A stretch of 44,176 nt of DNA from Psychrobacter sp. UBA3483 (GTDB lineage Bacteria > Pseudomonadota > Gammaproteobacteria > Pseudomonadales > Moraxellaceae), in the NCBI RefSeq assembly GCF_002377905.1, contig NZ_DFQS01000011.1:1-44176 (forward strand), written 5' to 3'. Of the stretch, positions 35,444 through 43,115 are shown in pieces. Every line of letters starts with the position of its first letter. The stretch's first letter is position 1. The notes beneath the pieces were generated by a model that was not told where the DNA came from, did no database searches, and was given only the letters and a program-made list of their open reading frames with translations. The translations under genes and the position numbers were made by a program.

Positions 35444-36355
35444 TTAACTTTTAGCACCCATAAATTGCGCCACATAATCATCAGCGGGATTATTGCGTAA
35501 CTCAGTTGCACTACCAGTTTGTACCAGCCGCCCACCATTTAAAATACTGATACGTTGACCAACTTTGACTGCTTCATCGATATCATGGGTAATAAAGACG
35601 ATGGTTTTATTAAGCCGTTCTTGTAAATCAAGCAACTGGTCTTGTAGCTGCGCGCGAATAAGGGGATCAAGTGCGGAGAATGCCTCATCTATCAGCAATA
35701 TTGGATTGTCGGTCGCCAACGCCCGTGCCAGTCCTACCCGCTGCTGCATACCGCCAGATAATTCATCAGGATAGCTGCGTTCTAGATTGGGTAGCCCGAC
35801 CTCATTGAGCCAATAACTTGCCACTTCATGGCGCTCCTTGGTACTCATTTTGCGCACACGTAAACCGTAAGCGACATTTTGTAGCACCGTCATATGAGGC
35901 ACCAAACCAAAATGCTGAAACACCATACTGACTGTTTGCTGACGATAGTGCTGTAGCTCTTTATCATTGAGTGCTAGGATATTAATAGCAGAAGACTTTT
36001 CGTTTCTAGCCGGTAATTGCTCTTCGCTTGCGACCGCTGAATTAGAGACAGTTCCCTCTGTAGATTCTTTCGCGTTAATAGCGGTATCCACCCAAATTTT
36101 GCCACTAGTCGGGTCAATTAAACGATTGATATGACGTATCAAGGTTGATTTACCAGAACCTGACAAGCCCATGATACAATGCAGCTCGCCCGCTTTAACG
36201 CTTAAATTAATATCATAAAGCCCGACTGAATAGCCGGTCTGCTTTTTGACGGCAATGCTGTCCATACCTTCTGCCAATAATGCCAAGGCCGACTGCGCTT
36301 GCGAGCTATTGGCATTATAAATTTTACTGATATTTTCTAATTGAATATGGTTCAT
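35444..36355 (-). CDS. Glycine betaine/choline-type ABC importer, ATP-binding subunit
   Basis: This is the ATPase of a quaternary-amine (ProU/OpuA-type) importer. Walker A is MGLSGSGKSTLIRHINRLIDPTSG, the signature is LSGGMQQRVGLARALA, Walker B is ILLIDEAFSALD, and the switch His lies in VFITHDIDEAV. The family-specific N-terminal part (IAVKKQTGYSVGLYDINLSVKAGE) and IRAQLQDQLLDLQERLNKTI are seen. It is 303 aa, shorter than E. coli ProV (400), because the C-terminal CBS pair is absent. An insert of about 30 Ser/Glu-rich residues lies after Walker A (AKESTEGTVSNSAVASEEQ). The ATG at 36355 has GAGAG upstream, unlike that at 36367. It lies 34 bases after the fused permease gene and is probably cotranscribed with it. 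Confidence 0.9.
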   Translation of the reverse strand: MNHIQLENISKIYNANSSQAQSALALLAEGMDSIAVKKQTGYSVGLYDINLSVKAGELHCIMGLSGSGKSTLIRHINRLIDPTSGKIWVDTAINAKESTEGTVSNSAVASEEQLPARNEKSSAINILALNDKELQHYRQQTVSMVFQHFGLVPHMTVLQNVAYGLRVRKMSTKERHEVASYWLNEVGLPNLERSYPDELSGGMQQRVGLARALATDNPILLIDEAFSALDPLIRAQLQDQLLDLQERLNKTIVFITHDIDEAVKVGQRISILNGGRLVQTGSATELRNNPADDYVAQFMGAKS

Positions 36356-36389
36356 TGTAGCTCTCATTTTTTATTTTTACGATTCATCA

Positions 36390-38348
36390 TTAACCAATCG
36401 GGCGTCTGCCGGCATCAATGGTTTTTTGCCGCGCCCGTTTTCCTTGGCCAAAGGCTTGCGTGATACGGTCAATAATGATAGCGACAATGACAATAGCAGT
36501 ACCCGCTTGTAAGCCTTGACCGATATTGAGCGTTTGAATCGATTGCAATACATCTTCACCAAGACCTGGCGCGCCAATCATAGAGGCTAGCACCACCATA
36601 GACAGCGACATCATGACCGCTTGATTGATACCCGCCATGATACTGGGCAGCGCTTGCGGCAATTTAATCCAAATCAGCAATTGCAGATGCGTGCTACCAA
36701 ATGAGCGCCCCGCTTCGATCATTTCATGATTGACTTGGGTAATGCCCAAAGTGGTCAGCCGAATCAGCGGCGGCAAGGCATAAATAATGGTGGCAAATAG
36801 CGCGGGCACTTTACCGATGCCAAATAACATCAGAACGGGTATTAAATAGACAAAGCTTGGCATGGTCTGCATCACATCGAGTATCGGTGTGATAATTTTA
36901 CGCAGTATTTTACTGCCAGACATGGCGATACCGATTGGAATACCAACCACCACCGTGACCAGTACTGATACAATAAGCAGCGCAAAAGTATCAATCAGCG
37001 CACCCCATAGTCCAAACGCACCAATTAGAAATAATCCGACGCCACATGCCAACGCGAACCATATTTTACGAACACCAAACCATGCCAATACGGTCACCAG
37101 CGCAATGATTAGCCACGGCGGCATAAAGGTTAAAAAGCGCTCGATGGGCAACAATAGATAGGTTAAAGCGGCGCTACTAACACTGCGAAAAACGTCACCA
37201 TAGTTTCTAACCACAGTCGCTAAGACGTTATTGAGCGACGTTTCAAGCGACCATGCAGGAAAGCTTGAGGACACGCTGAATAAGTTAGCGGTATTATTGT
37301 TTGTTGATCTATTTGAGGCAGCGTTATTTGACAAAGCGCCACCATTCAGGCTGATACCAAGCGTCGCCGCCATCTTCTGCGCCGCTTCTGGCGTTATCCA
37401 CGTCTGCCAAATATCAGGATTTTGACGTAAAAATACCAGCGCTTGCTCATCACCGCTGCGCTTGTTTTCACTCATCTCTAAAATAGCGCCGTTGAGCTGA
37501 TCCGGGGTAAATTTAACTTGTTTAAAAAAATCGGTCAGCTCAGGATTAGATTGTATAAAAGGCGTCGATACCGCGATACTTAAAGGAGAAACAGGAAAGC
37601 CTGAGATGCAATCAGAAGTACCATCAGCTATTAATAAATCTTGCCAACAGGCGTCATCGTGCGCAGGGAACTCTAATGGCGCAAAGTCGTATTTTGCCAT
37701 GAGCCCAGTTGGTTGCCAGTAATAAAACAATAAGGGTTTATGCTGTTCAAAAGCAGAGGATATTTCGGCATCGAGCGCGGCGCCAGTACCAGGATGAACA
37801 CTGTTAAAAGTCTTATCTAAACCGGTATTTTTTAATAAACGGGTATTAAAAATCTCACACGCCCATCCTGACGGACAGTTCATAAAGCGCGACTTGCGCG
37901 GGTCTTCAGGATCTTTAAATAGCTCAGCGTATTTGGGCAAATCTTGATAACGACGCAGACCCGGATTTTCCTCTAGAACATATTTAGGCACATACCATCC
38001 TTGGGTCGCACCGCCTTCAAGCGTGTCGCCAATGATCGCCACCTTTTTGTCCTCGATCGCTTGCTCTAAAATCGGCGAGCGCCCTATCCACTGCTCACCG
38101 ATGACTTGGATATCATCTTGCAGCAGCGCATTTTCAAGCGCCGGACCTGCGCCCGGTATCTCAGTCACTTGACAGCCATAGCCGTTTTCAGTGATATATT
38201 TCAACACCCCAGTGGTAAATTGCCCACTCTCCCACGTGAGCGCACCAAATTTAATCGGCGCATCACAACTTGATACAGCAGCAGATACTGGTAAAGACAA
38301 TATGAGTGAGCTTATCAATAATAAGCTAAAAGCAATCCATTGGCGCAC
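36390..38348 (-). CDS. Fused substrate-binding protein and permease of a betaine-type ABC importer
   Basis: One polypeptide of 652 aa combines two subunits. A signal peptide (about 1-23, ending PVSAA) leads to an OpuAC/ProX-type binding domain (about 28-330). It opens CDAPIKFGALTWESGQFTTGVLKYITENGYGCQVTEIPGAGPALENAL and includes LLFYYWQPTGLMAKYD, rich in aromatics that could form the cation-binding box. A Ser/Asn-rich linker follows. The ProW-type permease (about 390-640) has membrane helices and the EAA loop IEAGRSFGSTHLQLLIWIKLPQALPSIMAGINQAVM that docks on the ATPase. In Gram-positive OpuA the binding domain follows the permease; here it precedes it. The likely role is uptake of glycine betaine, choline or carnitine for osmoprotection. 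It is the first gene of the pair with the ATPase. Confidence 0.9.
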   Translation of the reverse strand: MRQWIAFSLLLISSLILSLPVSAAVSSCDAPIKFGALTWESGQFTTGVLKYITENGYGCQVTEIPGAGPALENALLQDDIQVIGEQWIGRSPILEQAIEDKKVAIIGDTLEGGATQGWYVPKYVLEENPGLRRYQDLPKYAELFKDPEDPRKSRFMNCPSGWACEIFNTRLLKNTGLDKTFNSVHPGTGAALDAEISSAFEQHKPLLFYYWQPTGLMAKYDFAPLEFPAHDDACWQDLLIADGTSDCISGFPVSPLSIAVSTPFIQSNPELTDFFKQVKFTPDQLNGAILEMSENKRSGDEQALVFLRQNPDIWQTWITPEAAQKMAATLGISLNGGALSNNAASNRSTNNNTANLFSVSSSFPAWSLETSLNNVLATVVRNYGDVFRSVSSAALTYLLLPIERFLTFMPPWLIIALVTVLAWFGVRKIWFALACGVGLFLIGAFGLWGALIDTFALLIVSVLVTVVVGIPIGIAMSGSKILRKIITPILDVMQTMPSFVYLIPVLMLFGIGKVPALFATIIYALPPLIRLTTLGITQVNHEMIEAGRSFGSTHLQLLIWIKLPQALPSIMAGINQAVMMSLSMVVLASMIGAPGLGEDVLQSIQTLNIGQGLQAGTAIVIVAIIIDRITQAFGQGKRARQKTIDAGRRPIG

Positions 38349-38664
38349 GGCAGATCCTATTTATCGTTATTATTCTTAAAATTATCTCTAAGTTTAGTAA
38401 AGCTTATTTTTACACCTAAAGTCTGTTGTTTATTATTAATTTATTTACTTAGAGTGCGTCTAAAAACTAGCTTCATTTTGTTTAGGTGGTCTACAAAGTG
38501 TAGCTATTTATAGACAAGATGACAAATGCTCATTCATTCTAAAAAGCGGTTTTTAACTACTTATTTTGAATGTTCTGAAGGTAATGGATTAACTTTTAGA
38601 TAAAAAATAGCACCTACCTGAGTAGATGCTATTTTTTATAACGCTACTTATTTAGAGCGTATTG
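38349..38664. other. Intergenic region with possible mobile-repeat remnant
   Basis: This 316-base gap contains the transporter promoter region (-) and the aldehyde dehydrogenase terminator. Segment 38527-38558 resembles 3398-3427 in the first large gap. TCTAAAA-type ends near 38458 and 38603 are weakly inverted. It might be a decayed small element. Confidence 0.35.
38602..38637. terminator. Terminator downstream of the aldehyde dehydrogenase gene
   Basis: AAAAAATAGCACCTAC (38602-38617) pairs with GTAGATGCTATTTTTT (38622-38637) with a single mismatch and a four-base loop. It serves the dehydrogenase on the minus strand and would also work in the other direction. Confidence 0.8.
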
Positions 38665-40197
38665 TTATTTTAAAAACAGTGCCATGGCTTTTTTAAATAC
38701 ACCACCATACGGCGGCAATAAAATATTAAGACCATTGAGCTTCGATTGTATGAATACCGGCTTCATATGACTAAGACGCTCAAAACCAGCTTTACCGTGG
38801 TAAGCGCCCGTACCTGAGTGCCCAACCCCGCCGAACGGCAAGTCATGCTGCGCCACATGCATAATGACTTCATTGATACACAGACCGCCTGACACCGTAT
38901 TGTTACGCACCTGATCTATCTCGCTGCTGTTGTCACCAAAGACATAAAGTGCCAACGGGCGTGGACGCTCATTGATAAAATCAATAGCATCATCGAGAGT
39001 GTCATAGTGCATCAAGGGCAAAATCGGCGCAAAAATCTCGTTTTGCATCAGTTCACTATCAGGCGCAGGCTCTTTGACAATCACTGGCGGCATCAGGCGG
39101 CTGTCGTGATCAGCATCTGCATCCGTCAACTGATGGATATGGTCATCTTCTAGATCATCGAGATAGCCTTTGACGCGTTTAAACTGCTCGCCGTTGATGA
39201 TGTGCGAGTAATCAGGATTGTCTGCAATATTGGGATAATGCTTTTCCATCCACTCTTTTGCCAGACGGGTAAACTCCTCATGATATTGACGTTGAACCAA
39301 TACATAATCAGGCGCAATACAGGTTTGACCCGCATTAAGCGTTTTACCCATCATCACGCGATTAACAGCGTTTTCTAAATTAGCACCTTCTAAAACGACA
39401 ACCGGCGACTTACCACCCAGCTCAAGGGTGACTGGCGTTAAGTTCGGTGCCGCCGCCGCCATGACTTTTTTGCCGACCGCAGTCGAGCCGGTATACAATA
39501 AATGGTCAAAAGGCAGTTTACTAAAGGCTTCGGCAATCTCAACTTCGCCAATCACCACAGAAACCATATCCGGTGAAAAATAACGCGAAATAGTCTCAGC
39601 AAAGGTTTGAGCAAATTGCGGTGCCGCCTCGCTCATCTTAATCATAATGCGATTGCCCGCTACCAGCGCATCAATCATCGGTCCGACTGCTAAAAATAGC
39701 GGGTAATTCCAAGGCACCATAATACCGACCACGCCAAGCGGCTGCGGCTGAATCTCATTATGAGCTGGCATATAAAGCGCTGAAATCGATACCCGCTGCG
39801 GCTTCATCCATTTTTTACCATTCTTTTTGGCATGACTGATACCAGTAAAGCTTGGAAACAGCTCAGCAAACTGGGTTTCCGACTCACTGCGATAACCAAA
39901 ATCAGCGCTAATCGCTTTGGCAAGTAATTCTTGATTGTCGCTCAGCATCACCTCTAAATTGTCGAGTTGATTTTCACGCGTGGCCCAATCATTGATAGGC
40001 TGCGTGCGGCTCAGTTTTTGCAAGCGCGAAAATTGCGCCTGCATATCAGCGACGCTCTTAATAATGCTAAGGGATTCGTTGGCATCATTGGTATAATTTG
40101 AGGCTTGAGTTTGGCTATTTGAATCTTGATTGCTTACATCTTGGTTATTTGAAGACTGCTCGTTTTGAAACGCAGTCGTTTGATTGTTATCAGTCAT
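38665..40197 (-). CDS. Coniferyl-aldehyde-type NAD(P)+ aldehyde dehydrogenase
   Basis: This 510-aa aldehyde dehydrogenase has catalytic Cys293 in NAGQTCIAPDYVLV, general base Glu259 in TLELGGKSPVVV, and Asn164 in VPWNYPLFLAVGPMIDALVAGNR. The GSTAVGK motif contacts the cofactor. The short C-terminus (GLNILLPPYGGVFKKAMALFLK) and the sequence style match the coniferyl aldehyde dehydrogenase/fatty aldehyde group rather than the betaine aldehyde group. The C-terminal hydrophobic stretch may touch the membrane. A Gln/Asn/Ser-rich N-terminal tail of about 45 residues looks disordered. The physiological aldehyde is unknown; lipid-derived or aromatic aldehydes are plausible. Confidence 0.85.
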   Translation of the reverse strand: MTDNNQTTAFQNEQSSNNQDVSNQDSNSQTQASNYTNDANESLSIIKSVADMQAQFSRLQKLSRTQPINDWATRENQLDNLEVMLSDNQELLAKAISADFGYRSESETQFAELFPSFTGISHAKKNGKKWMKPQRVSISALYMPAHNEIQPQPLGVVGIMVPWNYPLFLAVGPMIDALVAGNRIMIKMSEAAPQFAQTFAETISRYFSPDMVSVVIGEVEIAEAFSKLPFDHLLYTGSTAVGKKVMAAAAPNLTPVTLELGGKSPVVVLEGANLENAVNRVMMGKTLNAGQTCIAPDYVLVQRQYHEEFTRLAKEWMEKHYPNIADNPDYSHIINGEQFKRVKGYLDDLEDDHIHQLTDADADHDSRLMPPVIVKEPAPDSELMQNEIFAPILPLMHYDTLDDAIDFINERPRPLALYVFGDNSSEIDQVRNNTVSGGLCINEVIMHVAQHDLPFGGVGHSGTGAYHGKAGFERLSHMKPVFIQSKLNGLNILLPPYGGVFKKAMALFLK

Positions 40198-40589
40198 TTA
40201 CCTTCCTTGTTATAAGCGTTAGAGTCGGTACGCTATTATCGATTTAGGACTCTGAATCTATGGTCGTTAAAATAAGCAGTCGCTAAAGTACGAAAAGCGC
40301 CTGAGATTCCATTCAATGCTGCTAAACACTATTTTATTCAATGCCGTTTAATGTAGCGCATTGTCCAATCAATGAACAGCACCTTTGATTGACTACTGGG
40401 TTTGTATGAAATACGTGTCAGGCAAGGGTTATATTGCCGCAATTTAACAGTATTTTTAACGCAGCTCGGACAATTAATTCATACATTAAACAGCAAAATT
40501 TAGATTTGGGCACAAAAGCTAAAACTGCTACACTAAATATCAATAAGAAGCCCCTTTTTTAATAACAAAACCATAAGACAATCACTCTC
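40198..40589. other. Divergent intergenic region, aldehyde dehydrogenase / lipB
   Basis: About 390 A/T-rich bases hold divergent promoters. A lipB promoter candidate is listed separately. No other structure was recognised. Confidence 0.4.
40506..40534 (+). promoter_or_regulatory. Candidate sigma-70 promoter for lipB
   Basis: TTGGGC (40506-40511) and TACACT (40529-40534) are separated by 17 bases, with a TGC extended -10 just before the hexamer. The lipB ATG lies 55 bases downstream. Confidence 0.45.
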
Positions 40590-41459
40590 ATGCAAAATAC
40601 CGCGCAACCCCTCAATGATATGCTGGTCAGCAAATCACTCTCAGCTGCTGATTACGTCCCTACCCTTGATGCTATGCTATCGCGTACGTTAGCGCGTATC
40701 GCGCTGAAAAAAGAGCAAGGTCTACGCACGCCTGACGAGCTATGGATTGTCGATCACAATGATGTCTATACGCTTGGACAAGCCGGTAAAGAAGAGCATA
40801 TCCTACAACGTACCAATACGCCGATTATCAAGACCGACCGCGGCGGTCAGGTGACATGGCACGGGCATGGACAGTTGGTTATCTATTGGTTATTTGATTT
40901 GGAAAGTCTGGGTTGGAGTGTGCGCAATATGGTATCGCACGCCGAGCAAGCGATTGAAGATGTCGTCAATGACTGCCTAAAGAGCCACGCGTCTAATAGT
41001 GTCAATACCAGTGCCGATATCAGCGCCCATGCCCGCCGTGATGCGCCCGGTGTTTATTTATATAGCCATCTAAATACTGCCAGCAATGACAAGGCTCAAC
41101 CACTCACTGAGCTTCCGACCGATGACGCCATTATGCTGGGTAAAATCGCCTCACTTGGCTTTAAAATCAAGCATGGTTTTAGCTATCATGGCGTTGCGAT
41201 TAATTTAGATTGTGACTTATCCGCCTTTAATGCGATTAATCCGTGCGGCTATGCGGGCATGCAAATGTTACGACTGGCTGACTTCGTTGCGATGGATCGG
41301 CAAACGCAGGATGAACAACTGGCAGCGCAGGTAGCGGAAAAATCTATGCCAGCAATGACCAACTGTTTAAGCTATGAGCAAGTGACCAAAAAACTTATCG
41401 ATAATATTGCCAAGCGTCATGCTGGACATATCCAATTACGTGCCCTCGCCCCAAAGTAA
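40590..41459 (+). CDS. lipB: Octanoyltransferase LipB with an internal insertion
   Basis: LipB moves octanoyl groups from acyl carrier protein to lipoyl domains, the first step of lipoate synthesis, in the cytoplasm. Family motifs are VYTLGQAGKEEHIL, the TDRGGQVTWHGHGQLVIYWLFDL block (about 82-105), GKIASLGFKIKHGFSYHGVAINLDCDL with catalytic Lys185, and NPCGYAGMQM with the acyl-accepting Cys219. At 289 aa it is longer than E. coli LipB (213). The excess lies in an N-terminal stretch, a Ser/Asn/Ala-rich insert near residues 131-150 and another near 160-180, both beside the APGVYLY strand. lipA is not in the window. No strong ribosome binding site precedes the ATG. Confidence 0.93.
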   Translation: MQNTAQPLNDMLVSKSLSAADYVPTLDAMLSRTLARIALKKEQGLRTPDELWIVDHNDVYTLGQAGKEEHILQRTNTPIIKTDRGGQVTWHGHGQLVIYWLFDLESLGWSVRNMVSHAEQAIEDVVNDCLKSHASNSVNTSADISAHARRDAPGVYLYSHLNTASNDKAQPLTELPTDDAIMLGKIASLGFKIKHGFSYHGVAINLDCDLSAFNAINPCGYAGMQMLRLADFVAMDRQTQDEQLAAQVAEKSMPAMTNCLSYEQVTKKLIDNIAKRHAGHIQLRALAPK

Positions 41460-41590
41460 TTTTCCAAGTTTTTTTATACAGTCTTGCTTACACAGTTTTT
41501 TAAATTAAATACTGTTCTTTGCATAATCCTTTTTTGCATAATATCGTGCACGCTTAGACTTAAGCATTGTGAGAAAATTTGAGTCAAACT

Positions 41591-41599
41591 TGTTATAAT
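41591..41599 (+). promoter_or_regulatory. Extended -10 promoter element for ppa
   Basis: TGTTATAAT is a perfect extended -10, with the consensus TATAAT at 41594-41599, about 100 bases before the ppa start. No good -35 is spaced 17 bases upstream, which an extended -10 can tolerate. Confidence 0.55.
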
Positions 41600-41697
41600 C
41601 GCAGGCGCACAAATTGGGCGCAGCAATAACCTTAGCGCGCCAACATCTAACCCTTTATCATTGAAGCATTCATAACAAAAGCACCTTGGAGCAATTT

Positions 41698-42228
41698 ATG
41701 GCAGATTTTAATAAAATTTTGGACGCAGGCGACGTCGATGGCGGCATCATTAATGTGGTCGTAGAAATCCCAACTGGTAGCAGCCATAAAATTGAGTGGA
41801 ATCGCGAATTGGCAGTTTTTGAGCTTGACCGTGTTGATCCACAGATTTTTGCTAAACCTTGTAACTATGGTTTTATTCCGCAAACCCTTGATGAAGATGG
41901 CGATGAGTTAGATGCGCTTATCATCACAGAACAGCCTTTGCCTACTGGTATTTTCTTAAAAGCGAAAGTAATCGGCGTGATGAAATTCGTTGATGATGGC
42001 GAAGTTGATGACAAAATCGTCGTCGTACCGGCTGACGACCGTGATACAGGCAATGCTTATAACAGCCTAGAAGACTTACCAAAGCAGCTTATCAACCAAT
42101 TACAATTCCATTTCAGCCACTATAAAGACCTTAAAAAAGCCGGTACAACGGTGGTCGAATCTTGGGGTGACGTCGCAGAAGCTAAAGAAGTCATCAAAGA
42201 GTCTATCCAACGCTGGAAAGACCTATAA
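41698..42228 (+). CDS. ppa: Inorganic pyrophosphatase (family I)
   Basis: This enzyme hydrolyses pyrophosphate to phosphate, pulling biosynthetic reactions forward in the cytoplasm. The 176-aa protein matches E. coli Ppa in length. VVVEIPTGSSHKIEWNRELAVFELDRV carries the early Lys/Glu ligands, and CNYGFIPQTLDEDGDELDALIITEQPLPTG holds the signature with the Asp cluster that binds Mg2+. VDDKIVVVPADDRDTGNAYNSLEDLPKQLINQLQFHFSHYKDLK is the C-terminal active-site part. A TTG at 41686 in frame is rejected, because GGAG at 41688-41691 lies well placed for the ATG at 41698. Confidence 0.96.
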   Translation: MADFNKILDAGDVDGGIINVVVEIPTGSSHKIEWNRELAVFELDRVDPQIFAKPCNYGFIPQTLDEDGDELDALIITEQPLPTGIFLKAKVIGVMKFVDDGEVDDKIVVVPADDRDTGNAYNSLEDLPKQLINQLQFHFSHYKDLKKAGTTVVESWGDVAEAKEVIKESIQRWKDL

Positions 42229-42295
42229 ATTGTCCTAGATAATTTATAAGAAGCGTTTATTGCCATTTTTTTATTAAAATAGGATAAGCGCCATG

Positions 42296-42334
42296 AAAAT
42301 ACCGCAGACATGATAATGGTTGCGGTATTTTTTT
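42296..42334 (+). terminator. Rho-independent terminator after ppa
   Basis: AAAATACCGCA (42296-42306) pairs perfectly with TGCGGTATTTT (42321-42331) over a 14-base loop and ends in seven or more Ts. Confidence 0.8.
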
Positions 42335-42336
42335 GC

Positions 42337-42367
42337 TTGAATTTTGCGCCGATAAAATGGTTATAAT
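42337..42367 (+). promoter_or_regulatory. Candidate promoter for the small C-tail-anchored protein
   Basis: TATAAT at 42362-42367 is a perfect -10. TTGAAT at 42337-42342 could be the -35 with 19 bases between. The chosen ATG is at 42408. Confidence 0.4.
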
Positions 42368-42407
42368 ACCCTCACTTACCTATTATCACACCCAAATAAG
42401 GACTGTC

Positions 42408-42872
42408 ATGTTTGACTCTGATTCAGGCTCAACGCCCGCCAATAAAAAACTGCCAAAAGCCGTGATGATGATGGTCGAAAAAGGCAATTTGGTGCAGGCA
42501 ATTAAAACCTTGGCCGCTGATGAAAATATCAGTATGGATGCCGCCAAATCTCGCATAGATGCTTACGAGCTTGCGTTAAAGAACAAGCAGCAACAAACCC
42601 TCAATACTATCGCCAATAAACAAGGTATCCCAAGCCAAGCCTTTAGCTTTGATAGAGAACAAGTGCAAGAAGAGTCGGAGCGTCTGACGAAGACTCGCGT
42701 TAAGACTACGCCAACGGAGCAAGGCTTCCAAAGTCTACAAGACGGTGTTGACAGTCAGCTTAATGACTTGGGCTATAAAAAACCGCTTATTCCTTATTGG
42801 GCAAAGCGGCTATTGGTCATTACTGCGGTGATGGCAGGGTTATTTTGGATAATGTGGCGAATTTTTGGCTAG
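42408..42872 (+). CDS. Small C-terminally anchored membrane protein of unknown function
   Basis: The 154-aa product is mostly hydrophilic and helical and ends in a single membrane helix (LLVITAVMAGLFWIMWRIFG), so it is likely tail-anchored in the inner membrane with a cytoplasmic body. The N-terminal half (KAVMMMVEKGNLVQAIKTLAADENISMDAAKSRIDAYE) reads like a short UBA- or ribosomal-L7/L12-like helical module, as seen in proteins that repeat the phrase 'hydrophobic, G-N, xAIK.L....ls...A...I'. This comparison is only suggestive. The frame is open to 42333, but the ATG at 42408 has AAGGA at 42398-42402. It follows ppa and its terminator. Confidence 0.7.
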   Translation: MFDSDSGSTPANKKLPKAVMMMVEKGNLVQAIKTLAADENISMDAAKSRIDAYELALKNKQQQTLNTIANKQGIPSQAFSFDREQVQEESERLTKTRVKTTPTEQGFQSLQDGVDSQLNDLGYKKPLIPYWAKRLLVITAVMAGLFWIMWRIFG

Positions 42873-42915
42873 TCTGTTATAAGTGGTTCCATTATGGCAG
42901 TCTGTTTTAAGTGGT
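42872..42915. repeat. Short tandem direct repeat after the tail-anchored protein gene
   Basis: GTCTGTTATAAGTGGT (42872-42887) recurs as GTCTGTTTTAAGTGGT (42900-42915), 15 of 16 identical, with a 28-base period. The first copy begins at the end of the stop codon. A third partial match (GGTCTGTTAATAGG) follows at once. Confidence 0.5.
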
Positions 42916-43115
42916 CTGTTAATAGGTTTAGAGGGTTAAATAGCTGGTTCCGTTGGGGTATACTGAAAATAAACTTGTCCTGTGCCTGATTCCAGTAAAA
43001 CACTCTCCGAAAATATCGAGACGATTCACGGTTGGTTACAGATAGTTTGGGTATTATTTTTATCTCTATGCTTGATAGGCTTTATGAGCTTACCACAAAT
43101 AATTTTTTCATTCGG

